Notes: generated by a model not told the origin, from the sequence alone. Positions 45,070 through 58,128 are shown, numbered from the stretch's first letter. The stretch: DNA of 64,000 bases from Arctopsyche grandis (GCF_051622035.1 NC_135362.1:27215001-27279000); one strand, 5' to 3'. A program made the numbers and translations.

Positions 45070-48000
45070 ATGGAATTTTTGGCAACCAGTATTGGGATTG
45101 CTGTATTCGCTCTTGCATTCTTATTTCCATGGTTTTTCACGTTGCTGAATCTTTTCTTTGTGACTATCCTTTCTATATTTCTTGGCGTGGCATCAGCCAT
45201 ATGGGCTCATATATATCTCTCTTCGCAGCACCAAACTCCTGCCGGTTTGGTGGAAAAAGTTGAAAAAAATCTACAGGAATTGAGGGATGACATCAATGTA
45301 TGTAATTTATACACATGTACTGTCATAAAATTTACATTATCGATAACCGTATGTTGTTATGTTGCTTTTATCTTTATAGGGTGGAACGGTGAAGCTTCTA
45401 AAACCGCCGAATCCACAATCTCATCTGCCGGTTGTGTTCGGTCGGACTGTTGACAGTCTACTGCAACAACTCATAGAATTGATACTTAGAGATTTTCTAT
45501 TCGTTTGGCTTAAAGATTTTGCATACAAACCGGAAGTCGTTATTGAAATTTTTAAAGAAAATTTATGGGAAGCAGTTCAAGACCTGTACGAGAGGATTTC
45601 TAGAATCGATGCAGATAAATTAATCGCTGGCGATATGATTACCAGAATTACGATGCATTTTGAAAAAATAAGAATTGCACAAACCACTGCGTTAGTTTTT
45701 TTTTTTATACAATATAACTATTAATTATTACGATGATTTTAGTATTTGATATTTGGATATACATACATACGTACATATGTATATATGTATGCTGAAACTT
45801 AATTTGCACAAGCTATTGATTAAATTTCGAATTATTTAATATTCTATCTGCGTATAAATGCATATAAAATTTAAAATCTATTATACCTAATTTTGATCTC
45901 AACATGTTTGTATAATATTTATGTATTTAGAAAATATGTTTCAAATGTACATATTATCAGTGATGGATTTAATTCGCAAGGGGCCCAAGGCGTTACAAAT
46001 TTTTGGGGGCCGAGTTCTAAACCTACCATTATAAATAAAATATTTTCCGATTAGCACGTATATTTTTTATGTTATATGTCGTGCATAAAATATGATAAAT
46101 CTCTTCTTTGTCAAAAAGGTTAATAAAAAAAAAGATCTCTATGAAGATCGTGAGAAGCTAGAATGTCCAATTTAGATTGATTTAAATTAACGATTTTCAA
46201 TCGTCGTTCATGGACCAAAAATTTTCTGTTGTAAAAATACCAAATAAAGACAAAAGTCGTGCACTTGCCGCACTGTGATGGATAGCGAGTAACCAGGACT
46301 TATATTTTATTTTATTTCTCCAAATATAATGAATGCAGGATCTTCTTACTTTATGTATTCCTCGTCAAAACCTCTATGATTAGAATTATATCATTACGAA
46401 ATAAAAACAATTCTATTCGCGGGAAGCCCCTTATACACGTGCCTCACAGATGTGAGAGAGAGAGGGGGAATTCAGTACGCGTCGCGCTCAACGGTCAGTG
46501 TGAGAATGATATCCGCCTTGAAATGATGATTGATTTGTTTCAGCCATTATTTTATATTATTCGACATTTAATACACGATAAAATGATTTTTATAGCTGAT
46601 TATAATAATTGGCCTCGATGATGTATTATTTTAACTTAAAACAAACATTTTTCATTGGGACGCTTCGCGTCCAGCACAGTGGCTAGTGGATTTTTTTAGC
46701 ATATTAAGGCAAGTGTTAATGCATTTTCGGAAATGCGTACGTGCACGCATACACGCCCCTTTGACTTTAATTATCGTCTGCGATATTTTGAAAAAACAAA
46801 AGTAAAACGTAATTTATTCACCAAAGTTTAAGGTGAAGATGCTTTTATTTATGAAAATTCCTTTTATAAATAAGCTCTGACCTATGAGTGCAAATATGGA
46901 GCTTGTGATGCACTTAATAATACAACGAACGCTTTTTTTTCTTCAGAAAGTGATGCAACTTTCATGATAACATGGATTAGTAGAGAAAAACTATATATAA
47001 TAATTCATCAAAAATATTTTTCCAATGCGTAAATTCGCCATTGTTTTATATTAGGAATATATTCAGACTTTCTAGTAAGGCAACATATTTGAATACATTT
47101 GAACGTAATTTGATTATATTTTTTCAGATTTGAAACGAACAAATCTCCAGAATTCGTAGTGTCTCCATATTTAATATCAAGCGATGCCGAAATCTTTTAC
47201 ATACGTCATTTAAGCGAACTATTCATCATGTTCCTACTTCCTAGATGCTATTCTCTTGCACCAGCTACACATTTATTAAGAGAAGTTCTAGCGTGCAAAA
47301 GTAAATATAAACAATTAAAATTTTCACTCATGCAATTGTATTGAATGTTTTTAATATAAAATTAAAATTTTCAGTATTATATCCGGCCGTACAAATGATA
47401 ACCGAACCCGATTATTTAAACCAAAAAATATTGAATTACTTAGAAGCGCAGAGGGCGGCGGCCGCCGTCCACAATCGCACTCACGAATACGCCAAAAGCT
47501 TCGAAGACTTCATCAAACTCATACAGAATTGCAAAGACATCGACGATCTCAAGAGGATCAGGTGGACATTTCACAAAATATGACCGTTGGCAAATGTTTC
47601 AGCGGTTTTTTTTTGACACTTTGATGCGCTTGCAGGTCTAATATAGTCAACGAAATAATGCAAGCCACCACTTTGCAAAACATAAGTCGCGCTAGAGGGA
47701 TAGAAGCCGATGTCGGAAGCGACGGAGGAGGATCGACGATCCGTCCCAGCGGAAATGTGGTGAATCGTCGACAGATCGTTGCAGCTAGAAAACTCAAACG
47801 GTACATATCGCAGCTGTCGTACGCGAAGAGTCAATGCGAGGCCAAATTAACAGATCTGGGCTGGGACGGGCCGTTTCCGGCTCACGATTCTGAAAATGCC
47901 AAGGTTTTATATTAGATTTGTTGTGTTATTTTGTTACGTTGAAAGAAACTGGATGTAATGTGTTGGTTTTGTAGGTGTTACCGTTGAACGCTATCCTCGA

Positions 48001-51000
48001 GAGTATTTTAGGAAGACGCTATCTGTCGTTGTTCCTTGAAAATTTGTGCTCTCAAGGGCTGGTCGGTTATTGGATGGCTGTAGAAGAGTTGAGGTCGAGT
48101 CGTAGAAGCAATTGGCATCAGTTGGGTGCTGAGATTTTCTATACGTATATAAGATCTCCCAGTGCCGAGATTAAAGTTGATAAGGTATGTTTTTTGTTAG
48201 AGAGAAATTGGAAAATATGTTTTATATTAAAATAATTCAAGTATTATTACATTTAATAGGAAACGCGTAAACGCATGGAAGCGTTTTTGCTCGGCGATAA
48301 AGGTCCCGAAGTGTTTTATGAAGTTCAACAGATGGTTATTAACACGTTGTACGATAAATATTATCAATCGTTTCTTACTAGCGAACAATACCGATCGTTG
48401 ATCAAGGCTTTGGCAACTGATGAAGATAAACCTGGTTTGTTATACATATGTGTACTACTTTTTTGTAATTGTGAATATTTTGATTTAACACTTTCAACCC
48501 GGCGTGTACCACCGGTGGCCACGCGGATAGTGCTATAGCAGACTATAATTTTACGGTTCCACTTCATTGAGCACCCCAACACTAAAATTCCTATAAAATT
48601 CTAAAGATTTAGGGACAACTCATTATATAAAGTGATTTAATGCCGTCACGCGTAATTAGGTGCCGATACGCGTGACAGTGCCGCCACATGGGCAAATGTA
48701 TGAAATCACGCGCCGGGCTGAATGTGTTAAGTCATTGTATGACATTTTTATAACGTTTTATATCATATTTTAGCCTATATATGTATATATATATATATAT
48801 AGATCAATGTTTGTCTGTCTGTCATGTATGCGTTCCTATACAATTCAACCGATTGCGATGAAACTTACATGAGTTATTGATGGTGTCTGTAAAGAAAATC
48901 ACCAAAGAATGGGAACGGGAAAACAGGGATGAGTGGCATTGCAATGCAATAATTTCAAATGTGTTCGCCGCCTGCGTTTTTTCGACAAATGGGAACGGGA
49001 ATTGCATATGTTATTGTGCATTGCAACGCATGCCGGGTTCAGCTACATAGTTAGTTATAAAACTTGTATGTATAAAATATATGAAAATTTGATACTGCTA
49101 TAAGGAAAATAATACATCCTTATAAATAGAAAATTTTCTCTTCCTCTTCGTTTGCTCAATGCTCGTGGTCATTGATGACGGTCAATGAGCGTCGTGGTCA
49201 TTGATGTCGGCTGGAATTTGATAGACGATCTGTCTCTACTTTTCCCAGTTCTGTATCATGTTAGGGACGATCCCGTCAGTACTTTGATTTGGTCTGACCA
49301 TTTCTTGAGAGACTGTCCTCTTGCTCATCTTCCCTCCACAGTGTTCCGATGACTGCCAGCCTCTCCAAATATTCTTCTTGGCAATATGACCAAAGTAGGA
49401 AAGAATCCTTTTCCTACATTTTGTGGAAAGTTTCTCTGAAAATTCACACTCTTTGAGGATGGAGATGTTCTTTCGTCTTGCAGTCCATGGGATGCGCAGC
49501 CTCCGTCTCCAACACCACACTTCGAATGCATTTAGCATGTCCTTTTCTCTCTTTTTCAGGGTCCATGTCTCGACTCCATATAATAAAATGCGAAACACCA
49601 GAAATTGTACCAGATGGATTTTCGTTCTTCTCATAATAGAGTGCTTCTTTCATATCTTTATCAGACTGATCATTGCTATTTTCGCCATTTCTACTCTTCT
49701 GCGGATTTCAAATTGGCATCCTCCTTGAGATTAAAGCATGTGTGTAGATAAAGTAGTCGACTTCCTCATAGTCTTTCAAAGCATTGCACTTTATGAGAAA
49801 CTGAAATCTATCAACGAATAGGATTTTTGTTTATCTCTAGACTCAGACGTCTACTCTCCATCTCTATTCTACGAAGTAGTTAAGTCATTTCATTCTCATT
49901 GCTAGTTGTGATGTTATGTCGTCCGCTAATCTTATGTTTTTTCCACTGCCTGTTATTATGCCACCTTTCCATCTGTCCAGTACTTTTTTTTAATTATGTA
50001 TTCCTCATATATGTACATATATTAAAAAGATCAAGAGAGAGTAAAGAAGATAGACATATGCAAACACAGACTTAAAAAATCAGAATTAGTCGATACTTAA
50101 CCGTTGATTTGCCGTTATGTAGATCAACAAATCGTGGAAAACTCTCCAATGGAAGAAAGGCAGCTCTCTGGTGACTCGGTATCCTCGAACGAAAGTGCAG
50201 TAGGTGCCTTAAACGTCGGAGAACACTCTAGCTATGCACGTAAAAAATTGGATCAACTTCAAGAAAGACTCGAAAACAAAACTCAGGTTCGATAAAATAA
50301 CTCTTCAATAGTCTTATTAAAATGCTTTCTTATTGTATGTAATACATTTGCTATCATAAAACGTTTAGGCATTGCAAGCGTTACAAGCATCGCTCAAACC
50401 GGAGTCAAAGGTATTGCAACTGCTACGAAAGGAAGTGACAGTTTTAACCGAGGAAAGACATCGTGTGGAAGCCCATTTAGCCAGAGCTCACGCGTGGGCT
50501 CAACACCTCGGCAAATGGAGAGCTACAGTTCATAATGCCGAGGTATTTTCTTCTTAATTAGGTCTCGTTGAATGTTTTTGTGGAATTGTTCTAATCTTTT
50601 TGATGCTTCAGTTCGATGTAGACTCTCAAATTCCTCAATTTGTACTCGTCGTTCATATGGATGAGTCGTGCGGTGAAGGAGAGGCCAGCGAAAAAGAAGG
50701 CATTTCAACTGGTTGGGTCCTGCTTAGAACTTTGGCACATTTTCAGGTGTGTTTTATCATCGTTATAAGAATAAATGAAATTAACAATTGTCTTGGGATG
50801 TATTTTATTTTTGTTTTGTTTTTTAGGAATTGCATAGAAAACTTCGCCCACTGTGTTCTGGAATTAAAAATTTGGAATTGCCTTCGAATACGTTTAAATT
50901 TTTATTTAGTAAAAACGATAAAAGCTCATTAGATAAAGCCAAAATGCAAATTCAAAAATATTTACAAGTAATTTTTACAATTCTTACGTATATTATTCAA

Positions 51001-53869
51001 TCAAATTTTATTATTAAAAATGTTATTAATTCATATGTGTTCAGTTCATATTAGAAGACGAGCATTTGAATCAAAGTGAGGCCATTTATGCGTTTATGAG
51101 TCCCAGTTCGGAGCATCTCAAACACAATACACCATCACCGAAGAAATCCCGTTTTTCATTCTCTACGCTATTCAAAAGGTCTTGTTTTAATATTCAAAAA
51201 TATATATTAATAATATTCCATGTATGTATTTTAAATAATGTCAAATACTGATTGCAGCGGAAGTAACGAAAGCGGTCCTCGCAATTCGTACGAAAAGAAC
51301 GATCTCATCATAAGAGAGTCGGGTGAAGACGATGACATATCGTTGTATCTCGACGGAGAAAGCGGCGAAGTAGGCAATAAGAACGTAGCTGGCAGTGGAA
51401 GGAATATCTTAGGCGTACAAACGAGCAATAACGAAGATGGTAAAGACGGCATAGCTGAACCTCTCTATACGCTGATGGGAGAAGTATTCGACATGCGAGG
51501 AGTCTTCAAATGGTTGAGGAAGACTTTGATATCATTCGTTCAAATAACATACGGCAGGACAATAAATCGGTATGTTGATCTATGCATGTTTACACCGAAT
51601 CCGCGACAGTGCCTATTGTCTGAAATCGGCAAAAAAATGACCGAATTCATGAAAAGTGCAAGCCCGTTGCTTTATTCATCGAATAGGCAAGTTAGGTGTC
51701 GAATGCGTGCATTAAGTAGTGTATAGAATTCTTAAATTGTCATTTTGACAGTCGAAGAAATAATTTTGAAATTTAGCCCCTATCAGTTAAATTACAATTA
51801 TCTAACCCTTAAATAAATAAGTGTTGGCTGTTAAGATTTGATGGGCGAACACCGAATCTGTCGTGACAGCTATTTTAGAGAGGTTCATTCTTTTATTTGC
51901 AGTTTAAGAAATGAGCATTCGCATATAATATTGTAGCGTGGACTTGAAGAGGGGTTTCCAGGATTGGAGAGAAAGACGCAGTAGTGATGTGGAAGTAGTT
52001 TATTCGTCTGCACCCATCGGCTCTCCAGCTCGGAATGCTTTCCAGTTAGATAGCGCCCAATATGTATACTCATTGGGCGCAATACACATACAGACATAAG
52101 CCTATTGGTCGATGAGTCGCGCGATCATATTGGCCGTAACATACGGCTCCCCTATACGTCGAGGCCATTTTGGCGCGAACGAGAGATCAGGTGATTAGCG
52201 CTGGTAAACCATCGGTCCACGAGCGCCAACTAACCTAATCTCTACGTTACAATATGTTTAGATTTGACAGATCCAGACAACACTGCACTGAGACGAGTGA
52301 GGCGCCCACGTGACCAATCGACGGTGTCGCCATCGAACGGCGCACACGTACAATGGATTTTGCCTTTACTTAGTGGAAAACGTACTTTGCTCAATGCATG
52401 AAAAAGGCAAGAACATTTATGCCCAATGCACGCATTCGGCAGCTAACTTGCCCATTTGATGAATTTAAGCAACGAGCTTACACTGTTCATGAATTCGGCA
52501 ATTTTTTGCCGATTTCACGAAATAGGCAATTTCACGGATTCGGTGTAACACATATAATGATGAAAGATTTTGGCTTATTTATGTACTATAGGCGAAAAAT
52601 CCACCGGATGAATCTTCGCCGAGTGTTTTTTTGAACATTTTTTTTATTATTTTAGACAAATACGTGATACTATAACTTGGGTATTTTCTGAACCCATGCT
52701 TCACTATTATATCAATATTCTTATCAAATCGTGGTGGCCCGGTGGTGTTCTAGCAAAGTCGGCCGAACATCGCACTCAAGCTATGAAAGGTATGCTCTTT
52801 TTTTTATTATAACATGAACTTTTCTTTCAAACTGTTATAAAAATGATTCATTTACGTTTTGCGCAGATGAAACGCGAAAAATAGCTCGGCAACAATTCAT
52901 CAACAACATACCAGAAGTTCTCACCAGTCTCGTCGGAACGCAATCGGCTCAAAGAGGAGCGCAAAAAATATTTGATACATTACAAAATCATGTACAAAAT
53001 AAACAGTTGTTTTACGTGAGTCGTTTTCGTACTGTACATATATTTCAAATGCAATGATGTAATATTATACGGTGCTACTTTAGTATGCGGTCTACCTTTG
53101 AACGCAGTCGACTATTTTTTTTTTATTTGTATCGTAGCAACGAAGTGTTTATTACAATTTGTGTTTTTTCCTGCCGCCCCATAATGTTGTCGAAGCATTT
53201 CTATCAAAATATCGTCAGCAGATACATATCTCTTAACCAAATCTTAAATTAATAGAGCCAACCTTAACTTAACCTAACCTATCCTGACCCTTAGATAAAT
53301 AGGTGTTGACGTTAAGATATTTATTTATTTATTTTTAACATATATGTATACCAGGAAGGCCTTACAGGTAAACCCCAATGCGCCTTCCTGGCCAATTACA
53401 ATGCAGCATTTTTATATAAGTCACTGAATTACGAGACACCGAAAAACTCGCAAATCAATGAGACATCTATCAAATTGTACACAAACATATTTATTGCACA
53501 TTAATCAATCACAAATTATAGGTGACATATTGTATAGGAAGGATTTTAGCCAATTTTTTCCGGGAACCGTTTCAACAATGAAATCAGAGAAAATTGGCAA
53601 ACTCTGATAGGAAACGATCAGAGTTTGTTTTTAAACGATCATTTAAGATTAGGTTGTTAGTGTCGGTATTATTTAGTCTCAGTGTCAGTGAGACCGCATA
53701 TTAAAGTAAAAACGTGAAGGTAGATCGCATACTAAAGTAGATATGTGAAGGTAGACCGCATACTAAAGTAGCATCTATTATATACTTAAACGTGTGTATT
53801 TTTTATTTGCAGGATCTCTTTGAATTATTTCTGATGGAAGTGTTTCCGGAATTGAAGCAACATCTATAA
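45070..53869 (+). CDS. snz: Sorting nexin 25 / snazarus (TM-PXA-RGS-PX-nexin C)
   Basis: Complete, 983 aa. Coding exons: 45070-45297, 45380-45690, 47128-47300, 47375-47561, 47636-47903, 47975-48184, 48260-48434, 50123-50286, 50369-50542, 50612-50746, 50827-50967, 51045-51178, 51258-51569, 52656-52789, 52867-53015, 53813-53869; all phases fit. Order: two N-terminal hydrophobic segments (residues 1-50); PXA about 95-290 (TVDSLLQQLIELILRDFLFV, YFIRH-like FYIRHLSELF, LLREVLACK); RGS about 395-525 (SLFLENLCSQGLVGYWMAVE, YYQSFLTSEQYRSL); coiled coil about 555-625; PX about 630-745 (GWVLLRTLAHFQELHRKL, lacking the usual RRYxxF arginine pair); nexin C about 845-983 (MLHYYINILIKSWWPGG..ARQQFINNIPEVLTSL). 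Known role: snazarus/SNX25 proteins sit in the ER and tether it to other membranes, in the fly to the plasma membrane near peripheral lipid droplets. Introns 7 and 13 are swollen by mobile elements. Confidence 0.95.
48486..48731. mobile_element. TTAA-type MITE in sorting nexin intron 7
   Basis: Ends TTAACACTTTCAACCCGGCG and CGCCGGGCTGAATGTGTTAA are inverted, each including TTAA. The inside has CACGCG-type repeats. Sequence differs from the 18151 family, so a second piggyBac-like group. Confidence 0.75.
48800..49045 (-). repeat. CTAGCTGAA.CCGGC repeat, third copy
   Basis: On the minus strand GTAGCTGAACCCGGCATGCG, then GTTGCAATGCACAATAACAT and GGGAACGGGAATTG; shared with 21671 and 21959. The other end has TTCAACCGATTGCGATGAAA. 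Confidence 0.5.
49140..49740 (-). mobile_element. RTE/BovB-type LINE 3' end in sorting nexin intron 7
   Basis: Minus-strand frame with the BovB/RTE C-terminal signature: VETWTLKKREKDMLNAFEVW, RRRLRIPWTARRKN, CRKRILSYFGHIAKK. 5'-truncated, opposite to the host gene. Confidence 0.88.
51593..52545. mobile_element. Fold-back DNA element in sorting nexin intron 13
   Basis: Terminal inverted repeats of about 140 bp: left arm 51593-51730 starts CACCGAATCCG, right arm 52400-52545 ends CGGATTCGGTG. Arms share GCCTATT, CGAATTCATGAA, GGGCAAGTTAG-like blocks and GAATGCGTGCATT. The dinucleotide TA flanks both ends. It starts only 22 bp after the exon 13 donor and lies wholly within the intron. Confidence 0.82.
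51932..52251 (+). mobile_element. LTR-like solo repeat (fossil) nested in the fold-back element
   Basis: Begins TGTAGCGTGGACTTG, ends TCTACGTTACA; the ends are inverted (TGTARCGTRGA) and 4-bp repeats ATAT bound it. That fits a solo LTR of the Ty3/gypsy kind. No coding region. Confidence 0.6.
53325..53645 (-). repeat. tRNA-derived SINE, 5'-truncated, in sorting nexin intron 15
   Basis: On the minus strand: TCGTTTCCTATCAGAG, TTTGCCAATTTTCTCTGATT, TTGTTGAAACGGTTCC, ATAGATGTCTCATTG, then the hairpin at 53351-53391 with a perfect 10-bp stem (CCAGGAAGGC / GCCTTCCTGG) and an AAATAAATAAATA tail. The tRNA head is missing. Confidence 0.88.
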
Positions 53870-55977
53870 TGAATTATTGAAAAAATATATATGATTATTA
53901 TATTTGTGATTTATTTTTATAGATGCATATTGCCAAATACGAATTGAAATTATTGTGTTTAACACACGCCAGTATAATTGTGTGATTTGAATACGTATAT
54001 ATATACTTATGTAATAAGAAAGATTATAAATGTATATTATAGTAATGTGGTGTACGTTTGAAAGGCAAAAGAAATGGTTATGATTTTATTTCACCGATTG
54101 GCAAATGAATGGCGAATGAAACGAGGCGAATGCACGTTAGCGTATGCGCAGCTAATTGTTATCCGAGTACCTGTGAATTATTGAGACTTAAATAATTTAT
54201 GAAATATTTATATTGTTTATCGTACCTTATACATTGAATTTTCATATCTCTCTAATCGGAGCGAATGTTATTTTACCATTTTTAATGTGTGTACATATAT
54301 TTTTCCTTTTCTACGTTCAAAAATGATCAAAAATGAAAGTGTTTAGACCAAATATTACTACCTATGTATGTATATGTACTTGTATTGAAATTTTTATGAC
54401 AATATTTTGTACCGAAATGTGATTTAATCATTATCGTTATTTTTCACTTTAATAAATTGTGATTCGGTTTATTAATGTTATTGAAATGGACTACATTCCA
54501 TATATATATAATACAGTGTAATATGTCAAATTATAAAATATATATATGTATATATGTATGTATATGTATAAATTTAAACTGAAATTGTTCTGCAAATTAT
54601 AAATCGTAATTATATCAGCTTTAATTGTGTAGCTATAAAATTTAAGCAAAAAAATATATACATATTCAAAAATGCTTTTAATATTTAGAAACATTCCTGT
54701 TTTGTTTTGTTTTTTTTTTTAAATTCATCCTTTTTTAGTAGTGTTAATTATAAAGATACTTCTTATTAAAATATAAAGAATAAATAGATAAAATATAAAG
54801 AATCGTAAGATATAAAGAGTTAAGCATGGTTAGTATTGTTTTCAATTATCCAATCTGGATTCGCTTTAATATTTTTAATGAATTTTTTCATATCGTTTGA
54901 ATTATTGAATGCAGAGAAATGTTATAATAATAGAAGCGCCTTTACGAATAAATAAATTGTTTCAATATTACGCAGTACGTCTGCATAACTACGCTAAAAC
55001 GCACGGAATACAATCAGGGTCATCACATATATTTACTACAGAAATTAAAGTTTTATTTTGATATAGATTTATTTAACAAAATTGAGTATATGGTGGTGTT
55101 GGGCGTTGGTGGCCAATCCGTTTCTTTTCTCAGTTGGCGGATTATTTTTATCCACTTTTTTCGTATTTGGAACTCAAAATTAACGTGTAATAACAAAAAT
55201 ATATATAATATAAAATGAACGATGTTTATATTAATTAAACTTAAATAATTGGTCATTAATATAATTGAGTATTCGGCGCCACCGAGAGAAATGTTTTTAC
55301 ATTTATTGAAAAATAATTTTTACGTTTCTCTGGTGCCACCCCTGAAATTTTATGTAGAATGCGGGCGATCGCCATGACACTTTTAAAAACTGTCAAACTA
55401 CGATGTTAATCGAATAATATGTTACTTAAATGATAAATTTACTTATAAAAATGTATCCCACGTTGTTTATTGTGTGTTTTTGAATGCATTGTGCAATTTT
55501 TAACGATGCACTTGCCCAGAGAAGTTTTTATCGGACATACGTCGAGAACCAAGCATCAAATACGACTGATGCGAAAATTATTTAGGAATGTCTGTGGACA
55601 CTCGTCACTTGACAACAATATAACGCCTAAAGCCACTTCTATTATCATAACATTTCTCTGGTTGAATGTATTTATTTGTCGTATTGAATTCAATTCAATT
55701 AAAAAATCTTCTCGCTGTACATAAATAGTGTTAAAATTGGTTGGAATTGATGGACTGAAATAAAATCAAACGTCAAACATTTAAAATAAATTTTATTTAT
55801 ATTCAGTAAAAATCTTTCATACACTTCATGGAGGCAATTAAAAGTGTTGAACGATTTGTGTTGCATTATACATGTCAAGTGATAGGCAAACGAATACATT
55901 TATTTATTTATATAAATATTTAAAATATTCATCTGCATATCAAGTGACTTATTTTTTTTATACATACATACATACAC

Positions 55978-56014
<37 letters not shown>

Positions 56015-56866
56015 CGTATATATATATATTTGTTACATATATATATTTATCAAATTAAAATATGAAATACATATAATATAATATCGTAGATATGCAGTTT
56101 CAATAATTAAAAAATATAATTGATGATTTTTAATATTCATATTTAGTGGCATTACATATCAAAATTATACATTTTATATATATAGTACATAATATCTATG
56201 AGATTGTTACTCTGTTCAAAACCAAAGATTGAATCTTAATATTATTTATTTGTGTATATCTGATTTTGATTGATGTGATCCAAAACGTAAATTTGTTTTA
56301 AAGCATTACTTAGATTCGTTTTACAGTCAATATTAATAACATCATTATTTTTAATTATTGTGCATAAAATAATTTAGAATAAATTATTTATTGACATGAT
56401 TATGTTTATGTATAGTGTTGATTTTTTTGTTTTTGTATGAAAATACAATGCTCGGAGACGAAATTTAAATCCCGCTAAATCAAATAAAAAATGCGATGTT
56501 TGTTTGAATTAGGTTAATGATTTTGTCAAATATTCCATTTTTAATTGTATCGATGTTTTATGGAATAAATTGTGTTTATTTAATATACATATGTATGCAA
56601 TGTACGGGCTTTGATTATTTTTTTTCTTCGTTTGAATCACACGTTCAATTTTGAGAATGTTTCCTTAAAAAATACAATTGAACTATATTTGTTAATGCAA
56701 TTTAAAGGTTTTTAATGCAATCATTTCTTCCGCCCAAAACACAATCCCTGTTTCCGACAATTATTCAAAGTGATCAATTGCTATGCATGATTATGATTCA
56801 AACTGTTCTACGACAGTCAAAGAATCGATCAGTTTTCATAATGTTCTTATTTTTTTTTTCTTCCAG
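53870..56866. other. Sorting nexin 3' flank and AT-rich spacer
   Basis: Strongly AT-rich, with an interrupted TA/CATA repeat around 55985-56035. The 84-aa ORF at 55470-55724 starts plausibly but has no family features. No gene called. Confidence 0.5.
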
Positions 56867-56944
56867 GGGTCATATTTAGACGAACGCCAGTTCCCTGAGC
56901 AAGAACCGATCCGTCGAAACGATTGCCTAGAACCTTATCGTTAA
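56867..56944 (+). CDS. Possible terminal coding exon of 25 codons
   Basis: A polypyrimidine tract and CAG acceptor end at 56866, then GSYLDERQFPEQEPIRRNDC followed by LEPYR and a stop. The codons look protein-like amid AT-rich sequence. The exon starts in phase 0, the same phase as the end of sorting nexin exon 15 (53015), so it could be an alternative last exon of that gene, or the end of an unknown gene. I do not recognise the peptide. Confidence 0.3.
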   Translation, partial: GSYLDERQFPEQEPIRRNDCLEPYR

Positions 56945-57570
56945 AATTTACAAGTAATGGACTCAAAGATCTCACTTATTCGGAACGAAACGTTTAAAAT
57001 GATTCAACGAGAAAAATGTAAAAATTGTACAAGAGCTGCCGTAATTAAATAACCTTTAGCTTAACTAATTGTTTTTTAATACTTAAAATACATATATAAA
57101 TTTTGTAATACATAATTATGTGTGAACTAACTATTTAAATACAATCACGGCGTTTACCACTTTCACAATCAATTGAATTGATTGAAAATTAATTATTACT
57201 CTATTAACTTGAAGAGCGACTCGTAATAAGAAACGATAAATGATTTCAATCAAACCTTTTTGCACAACCGTTTCAAATATTTGTAATCGACATTAAAACA
57301 TATTTTTTAAATAAATCCAAACGTATGCGTTAAATAATAATAATCATATATTTATATATATATAAATGTTTACTTAAATTCGATAAAATTACAAATTGTC
57401 GTTTAATTGAGTTTTGCGAACTGCCGCATTTCCAAGCTTTCAGTCTTACCGTATCATAATGCGTTTAACATTCTCGGTGTATTTTATTTTATTTTTTTAA
57501 ATTATTACTGAAAATACACCAAATATTTTGTAACTGTTTCATTATATATATATATGAATATAAAAAAAAA

Positions 57571-57945
57571 GGTTGTGGCTATTTGCAGGTACTATATCTG
57601 CGACAGGCGCAAAGCCTTCTGCGCATGCGCGTGAACTGTCACTGTCAGCGTGTTTATTGATAAAATTTTGTTTTAAACCTTTTAAAATTTAATTGGAACT
57701 CGTAAAGTGACGTAGTATGAACGATTGATTAAACATATAACATTAAAATAATGAACGATTGATTAAGCAAGTCTAGCATACATTAAATGTAAGAAATTAT
57801 AATCGGATTATAAGTTCACGCGCATGCGCAGAAGGCTTTGCGCCTGTCGCAGATATAGTACCTGCAAATAGCCAATAATTCGCAGATATAGTACCTGCAA
57901 ATAGTCAATAATTCGCAGATATAGTACCTGCAAATAGCCACAACC
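57571..57945. mobile_element. Fold-back element with tandem units in one arm
   Basis: Ends GGTTGTGGCTATTTGCAGG and the exact inverse. The right arm carries extra tandem copies of a 34-bp unit (AATAATTCGCAGATATAGTA plus CCTGCAAATAG..). Arms share CGACAGGCGCAAAGCC and CTGCGCATGCGCGTGAAC. GGTT ends resemble the 9-bp-duplication group. Confidence 0.8.
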
Positions 57946-58088
57946 ATAAAAAAATGGTAAAAAATCGTCAATCAATAAGTTACTAAATGAAATAAATATA
58001 ACACAAGACGCAAGTACGATGATTATCGTGCGAATGTCTCAACAGTGCGATCAGTCAAAATGAAAACTTCATGTTTGTCATTCAAAGT

Positions 58089-58128
<40 letters not shown>

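Noticed and set aside
55470-55724. 84-aa ORF with a plausible N-terminus
   Set aside because: No homology known to me, no splice partners, and the C-terminal half is hydrophobic AT-codon drift.
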